A stretch of DNA of 64,000 nucleotides. It comes from JACOMS01 sp964352785 (GTDB lineage: Bacteria; Pseudomonadota; Alphaproteobacteria; Caulobacterales; Maricaulaceae). The translations under genes were made by a program, and so were the position numbers. Shown one piece after another: positions 60,005-64,000 of this stretch (the stretch's first letter is position 1; every line of letters starts with the position of its first letter). The notes under the pieces are model-generated. The model was not told the origin of the DNA. It ran no database searches and saw only the letters and a program-made list of their open reading frames with translations. The DNA is taken from positions 62,001 through 126,000 of the forward strand of contig CAYGTI010000001.1 of NCBI GenBank assembly GCA_964352785.1. Reading direction: 5' to 3'.

Positions 60005-60769
60005 ATGGCCAATTTTCAAACACATGATTTACTGAACTGCTCCCGCATCGCACATGGGTTTTTCACCCGCAAAGGCGGTGTTTCAAGCCCGCCTTATGAC
60101 AGTTTGAACGTCGGGCAAGGCTCTCGTGATGATCCTGCGCATGTTGCAGAGAACCGCAAACGGGTAGCCAGCGCACTGGGCGCAAAAGAAACTCATCTCC
60201 TTAGCCTTGGACAAATCCATAGCCGGGACGTTTTGATTGTCGATCGACCTTTTAGGGATGCGCCGCCTCAGGCAGACGGGCTCGTTACCAAAGTGCCGGG
60301 CCTCGCCATCTCTGCCCTTGCCGCAGATTGCGGACCTGTCTTGCTGGCTGACACAAATGCCGGGGTCATTGGCGCCTGTCATGCGGGATGGCGCGGCTCG
60401 CTATCAGGTATTACAGACTCGACCATTGATGCGATGGAAAACCTCGGAGCCGCGCGCTTAAACATCCACGCCGTTCTCGGCCCCTGTATCAGTGCTGCCG
60501 CCTACGAGGTCGGGCCGGAATTTCGCGACACGTTTTGCGCCGAAGATGAAACCTTTGACCGGTTTTTTAATATGGGCGACAGCGGGCGGGCGCATTTCGA
60601 TTTAAAGGCTTTTATTTTAATGCGCCTACGCCGTGCGGGGCTAACCCGAATCGATGCCATCAAGGACTGTACTTACGGCATGCCGGAAAGTTATTTTTCC
60701 TACCGCTATAACACACATAAAGGTGTGGCTGATTATGGCAGAAATATTTCAGCCATAATGCTGCGATAA
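60005..60769 (+). CDS. pgeF: Peptidoglycan editing factor PgeF (multicopper-like, YfiH family)
   Basis: A 254-residue cytosolic protein of the YfiH/DUF152 laccase-domain family, which removes wrong L-Ser-containing muropeptide precursors. Metal-site motifs are LAADCGPVLLAD, GACHAGWRGSLSG (C and H) and LGPCISAAAYEVG. The start HGFFTRKGGVS is typical. It adds to the cell-wall set of this window (AnmK, AmiC, PBP1A, M23). It lies 83 bases before prs on the same strand. Confidence 0.92.
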   Translation: MANFQTHDLLNCSRIAHGFFTRKGGVSSPPYDSLNVGQGSRDDPAHVAENRKRVASALGAKETHLLSLGQIHSRDVLIVDRPFRDAPPQADGLVTKVPGLAISALAADCGPVLLADTNAGVIGACHAGWRGSLSGITDSTIDAMENLGAARLNIHAVLGPCISAAAYEVGPEFRDTFCAEDETFDRFFNMGDSGRAHFDLKAFILMRLRRAGLTRIDAIKDCTYGMPESYFSYRYNTHKGVADYGRNISAIMLR

Positions 60770-60852
60770 ACCTTAAATCTACGATTTACTTTCAGGCGAA
60801 CCCTGACTAAGGAAGCCTCTTAATATAACAAAATGGTGAAGGTGATCAGACC

Positions 60853-61794
60853 ATGAAGTTAATTAGCGGAACCGCCAACGAAAATTTGGCCTCCGGCATA
60901 GCCGATGTTCTGGATGTGCCCCTGACCTCGGTCGATATTGAACGATTTCGCGACCAAGAAATCTTCATCAAGATCAATGAGAATGTGCGCGGCGAGGATA
61001 TATTCCTTATCCAGCCCACCTCTGCCCCATCAAATGATCACCTAATGGAACTATTGATCATGATTGATGCCCTCGTTCGGGCCTCGGCCAAACGTATTAC
61101 CGCTGTTATTCCTTACTTTGGCTACGCCCGGCAAGACCGCAAAACGGGCGGACGCACCCCTATTTCAGCGAAACTCGTGGCCAACTTGATTTCGAAAGCG
61201 GGCGCTGACCGGGTTTTGACAATTGATTTACATGCAGGTCAAATCCAAGGCTTCTTTGATATTCCCACAGATAACCTTTTCGGTCAGCCAGTGTTTGAGG
61301 CTGACTTAAAGGAACGCTTCTCGCTCAAAGAACGTAATAATCTTTTGTTTGTTTCGCCGGATACAGGTGGCGTCGTGCGGACACGCAGCCTCGCCAAACG
61401 GTTTAACGCTGATATTGCGATTGTTGATAAGCGCCGCCCCAAAGCGGGCGAGGCCGAAGTCATGAATATAATTGGCGATGTTGCCGGACGCACCTGCATC
61501 TTGCTGGATGATATTATTGATTCTGGTGGCACCCTTTGCAATGCTGCGACCGCACTCAAAGATCAAGGTGCAAACGCGGTCACAGCTTATATTACGCACG
61601 GCGTTTTATCCGACCCGGCGGTGGAGCGCATCACGAATTCCGTCATGACCGAAGTTGTCATCACCGATACGATTTCGCAACCCGGGAAAGTCAAAGACTG
61701 CCCGAAAATCCGCGAAGTGCCTGTATCAACATTACTCGGCGAAGCGATCCGTCGCATCGCGAATGATGAGAGCGTGTCAAAGCTGTTCGGCTAG
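60853..61794 (+). CDS. prs: Ribose-phosphate pyrophosphokinase
   Basis: A 313-residue enzyme that makes PRPP from ribose-5-phosphate and ATP. Motifs: FIKINENVRGEDIFLIQP, PYFGYARQDRKTGGRTPIS (catalytic loop), TIDLHAGQIQGFFD and the PRPP-binding loop ILLDDIIDSGGT. The ending NDESVSKLFG is conserved. Length is exactly usual. It starts after GGTGAAGGTG and is followed three bases later by rsmD. Confidence 0.96.
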   Translation: MKLISGTANENLASGIADVLDVPLTSVDIERFRDQEIFIKINENVRGEDIFLIQPTSAPSNDHLMELLIMIDALVRASAKRITAVIPYFGYARQDRKTGGRTPISAKLVANLISKAGADRVLTIDLHAGQIQGFFDIPTDNLFGQPVFEADLKERFSLKERNNLLFVSPDTGGVVRTRSLAKRFNADIAIVDKRRPKAGEAEVMNIIGDVAGRTCILLDDIIDSGGTLCNAATALKDQGANAVTAYITHGVLSDPAVERITNSVMTEVVITDTISQPGKVKDCPKIREVPVSTLLGEAIRRIANDESVSKLFG

Positions 61795-61797
61795 GCA

Positions 61798-62361
61798 ATG
61801 AGAATCGTAACGGGCAGCCTGCGCGGACGTAACATCGCCACACCTGATGGGCGCAACACCCGCCCGACATCAGACCAAACCCGCGAGTCCATCTTTAATA
61901 TACTGCGCCATGCAGACTGGTCACTGCCGATGGACGGCGCAGTTGTAGCCGACATTTTTGCGGGCTCAGGCGCGCTGGGCCTAGAAGCCATTTCGCGGGG
62001 CGCAGAGTTTTGCCTGTTTGTTGAAACCGAGCCCAAGGCGCGCGGCGCGATTCGCGAAAATATTGAAAAAATGAACCTTTTTGGCGTGACGCGCTTGCAC
62101 CGGCATGACGCGACACGGCTTAAAATAGCGCCCGGAAATTTACGCGGCGCATTTACTCATATTTTCATGGATCCCCCCTATAATAAAGGCCTCTGGCGGC
62201 CTGTCTTGGCGCGCCTACGCGATCAAGGCTTGATCGCCAAGGGCGGCGTGATTATTCTGGAAGTCGCCGCCGACGAAGAGATCGAATTAAGAGGCTTTAC
62301 GTGCCACGAAGACCGGACATGGGGCGCGGCGCGGGTTTTGTTTTTAGAGCTTGATACTTAG
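61798..62361 (+). CDS. rsmD: 16S rRNA (guanine-966-N2)-methyltransferase RsmD
   Basis: A 187-residue SAM methyltransferase that modifies 16S rRNA in the small subunit. The start RIVTGSLRGRNIATPDGRNT and TSDQTRESIFNIL are the family N-terminal signature. ADIFAGSGALGLEAISRGA is the SAM-binding loop, and the catalytic DPPY is in FMDPPYNKGLW. It is three bases after prs and converges with tlyA, leaving nine bases between stops. Confidence 0.94.
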   Translation: MRIVTGSLRGRNIATPDGRNTRPTSDQTRESIFNILRHADWSLPMDGAVVADIFAGSGALGLEAISRGAEFCLFVETEPKARGAIRENIEKMNLFGVTRLHRHDATRLKIAPGNLRGAFTHIFMDPPYNKGLWRPVLARLRDQGLIAKGGVIILEVAADEEIELRGFTCHEDRTWGAARVLFLELDT

Positions 62362-62370
62362 GCTCCAGAC

Positions 62371-63096
62371 CTAAGACTTAACCGCATACACGAGATATTC
62401 TGAATTGCCAGAGCCGCCTTTAATCGGTGACACGGTGTCCGCGTTTACGGCCCAGCCCTCACCCTCAAGCCAAGATTTTACATCTTTGAGTGACTGCTCG
62501 CTTGAGCCATTATCTTTGACCAAACCTCCGCGTCCAATATTATCTCGGCCCACTTCAAACTGCGGCTTGACCAATGTAATCAAGTCTCCGCCGCTCTCGG
62601 CATAGCTTAGCGGTACGCCTAAGACCTTGGTCAGCGAGATGAAACTCGCATCGCAGACAATCAGATCATAGTGCGGAGCAAACATATCGGCGCTGACATT
62701 TCGCGCGTCAGTGGCCTCCATTGAGACAACAGACGGATGCCCGGTCAGTTTTTTATGCAATTGATCCCGGCCAACATCAACCGCGTAAACTTTGGCTGCC
62801 CCGCCCGCCAGCAAGACATCCGTAAAACCGCCCGTGGACGCGCCGACATCAAGGCAGATCCGGTCTTGAACCGAGATACTAAAAACGCTGAGCGCGTGAG
62901 CGAGCTTTAAACCGCCGCGCGACACCCATGGATGCGGTGCCTGTGCTTGAATGCCTGCGCCTTCAGGAATGTTTTGGGAGGGTTTACGCACAGGTACGCC
63001 GCCGACATAGACCGTGCCTGCTTTGATCGCTTCTGCCGCTTTCGCACGGCTCTCAAAATAGCCCTTGTCTACCAAATAACTATCCGCGCGAGGCAT
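62371..63096 (-). CDS. tlyA: TlyA-family rRNA 2'-O-methyltransferase
   Basis: A 241-residue protein with an S4 RNA-binding domain (residues 1-60, DSYLVDKGYFESRAKAAEAI) and an FtsJ-like methyltransferase domain. SAM motif: CLDVGASTGGFTDVLLAGG. Catalytic KDKE-type positions are spread over VSRGGLKLAHAL, VYAVDVGRDQLH, IVCDASFISL and TLVKPQFEVGRD. It methylates ribosomal RNA at cytidine 2'-O in relatives. It follows dxs by 14 bases, a common alphaproteobacterial order. Confidence 0.93.
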   Translation of the reverse strand: MPRADSYLVDKGYFESRAKAAEAIKAGTVYVGGVPVRKPSQNIPEGAGIQAQAPHPWVSRGGLKLAHALSVFSISVQDRICLDVGASTGGFTDVLLAGGAAKVYAVDVGRDQLHKKLTGHPSVVSMEATDARNVSADMFAPHYDLIVCDASFISLTKVLGVPLSYAESGGDLITLVKPQFEVGRDNIGRGGLVKDNGSSEQSLKDVKSWLEGEGWAVNADTVSPIKGGSGNSEYLVYAVKS

Positions 63097-63110
63097 ACCG
63101 CCAAGGGCCG

Positions 63111-64000
63111 CTAGGCCAGCGCGCTATGATGGGTCATATCGCGGCCCAGCACTTTGAAGACTTGCTCAACGATGGCATCCGCATCAAGACCCGCTTGTTT
63201 GTACATATTGGCGGGCGTGTCTTGGTCGATAAAAATATCCGGCAGGGTCATGGTGCGGACTTTAAGACCGTGATCCAGACGCCCCGCCGCCGCAAGTTCT
63301 TGGAGAACAAACGCACCAAAGCCGCCAACAGAGCCTTCCTCGATGGTAATTAAAACTTCATGCTCGTCCGCGAGGCGTTTGATTAAATCCATATCCAGCG
63401 GCTTGGCAAAACGCGCGTCGGCCACTGTGGCGGACAGACCTAAAGTCTCAAGCTGCTCAGCGGCATGCATCGCTTCGCCCAAACGCGTGCCGTAGGATAA
63501 AATCGCAACGTGGCTACCTTCGCGCATCACGCGGCCTTTACCGATTTCAAGCGGTTCGGGGTTTTCGGGAATCTCTATGCCGGTCGCTTCGCCGCGCGCA
63601 TACCGAAACGCAATCGGGCCGCTATCATGGGCCACAGCGGTCGCGATCATACGCGCAAGTTCCGCCTCGTCCGCCGCCGCCATCAGGGTAAAGTTGGGCA
63701 GACAGCCCAGATAGGCAATATCAAAAGCGCCCGCATGTGTCGGGCCATCCGCGCCGACAAGACCCGCCCTGTCCATCGCGAACCGCACAGGCAGGTTTTG
63801 AATAGCCACATCGTGGACGACTTGGTCGTAGCCGCGCTGCAAAAACGTTGAGTAAATCGCGCAGAAAGGCTTAAATCCGTCGGCGGCAAGACCTGCTGCA
63901 AAGGTCACCGCATGCTGCTCGGCAATACCAACGTCAAACATACGGTCGGGAAACGCTTTGCCAAAAATACTCATGCCGGTTCCGCCGGGCATGGCCGCCG
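63111..64000 (-). CDS. dxs: 1-deoxy-D-xylulose-5-phosphate synthase, C-terminal part
   Basis: The frame runs off the right edge; about 296 C-terminal residues are seen. They cover the pyrimidine-binding and transketolase C-terminal domains: DVGIAEQHAVTFAAGLAADG (with the catalytic E), DRAGLVGADGPTHAGAFDI and the ending TITIEEGS-type EEGSVGGFGAFVLQEL. The enzyme joins pyruvate and glyceraldehyde-3-phosphate (ThDP) to start isoprenoid synthesis. It is upstream of tlyA on the same strand. Confidence 0.96.
   Translation of the reverse strand, partial: AAMPGGTGMSIFGKAFPDRMFDVGIAEQHAVTFAAGLAADGFKPFCAIYSTFLQRGYDQVVHDVAIQNLPVRFAMDRAGLVGADGPTHAGAFDIAYLGCLPNFTLMAAADEAELARMIATAVAHDSGPIAFRYARGEATGIEIPENPEPLEIGKGRVMREGSHVAILSYGTRLGEAMHAAEQLETLGLSATVADARFAKPLDMDLIKRLADEHEVLITIEEGSVGGFGAFVLQELAAAGRLDHGLKVRTMTLPDIFIDQDTPANMYKQAGLDADAIVEQVFKVLGRDMTHHSALA

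Overview
The window is a typical, densely packed bacterial chromosome segment of moderate G+C. Protein families and gene order point to an alphaproteobacterium. Key signs are an iscR-led suf operon with a DUF59 (sufT) gene, rne divergent from amiC-mrcA-prfB, sdhE-mfd, folK-NYN-UDG near rpoZ, erpA divergent from dgt, an M23 peptidase-bactofilin pair, and a citrate synthase divergent from an HTH-citrate synthase fusion. A member of the Maricaulales/Hyphomonadaceae-like lineages would fit, but that rank is inference. No rRNA, tRNA, phage, insertion sequence or CRISPR array was seen.

Layout. 1-257 is the edge of a membrane protein gene. 356-10267 (minus) is one long Fe-S assembly operon: iscR, a NifS/IscS-type desulfurase, sufB, two small lipoproteins, ridA, a cupin, sufC, sufD, sufS, sufT, sufA, a YjbR-type gene and a glutathione transferase. 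Most genes overlap or are a few bases apart, and a candidate IscR operator lies at its head. 10431-20252 holds an alpha/beta hydrolase, anmK, tyrS, a giant AsmA/DUF3971 protein, a peroxiredoxin, a DUF455 protein and the M23-bactofilin pair. 20256-25421 (minus) is amiC-mrcA-prfB, prfB carrying the classic +1 programmed frameshift. 25796-33948 holds RNase E, an M48 protease, a DsbA-like protein, folK, a NYN protein, a family-5-type uracil-DNA glycosylase, a membrane protein and rpoZ. 34051-39177 holds dgt, erpA, a DUF2799 lipoprotein, a 43-residue membrane peptide, a CaCA antiporter and a pterin cluster (a divergent PTPS-like protein, a PTR1/FolM-like reductase and FolB).

39161-46055 is the least ordinary part. 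A citrate synthase gene is interrupted by one in-frame TAG and faces an HTH-citrate synthase fusion. An M28 peptidase and a saccharopine dehydrogenase-like gene follow, then a decayed crotonase pseudogene and an AT-rich second CaCA antiporter. 46104-64000 is mostly housekeeping (mfd, sdhE, a CPA1 antiporter, prmA, pgeF, prs, rsmD, tlyA, dxs). It is mixed with lipoproteins, an ATP-grasp-like/metallo-hydrolase pair and a lone molybdopterin oxidoreductase.

Functional links. Fe-S assembly is spread over the suf operon and the separate carrier erpA. Cell-wall growth and recycling is represented by PBP1A, AmiC, M23-bactofilin, AnmK and PgeF. Folate/pterin genes occur at two loci. No clear new defence or mobile system was found. 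The strongest leads are the suf operon insertion with its repeat-derived ribosome-binding site, the non-canonical PTPS in the pterin cluster, the broken citrate synthase beside its HTH-fused relative, and the ATP-grasp/metallo-hydrolase pair.
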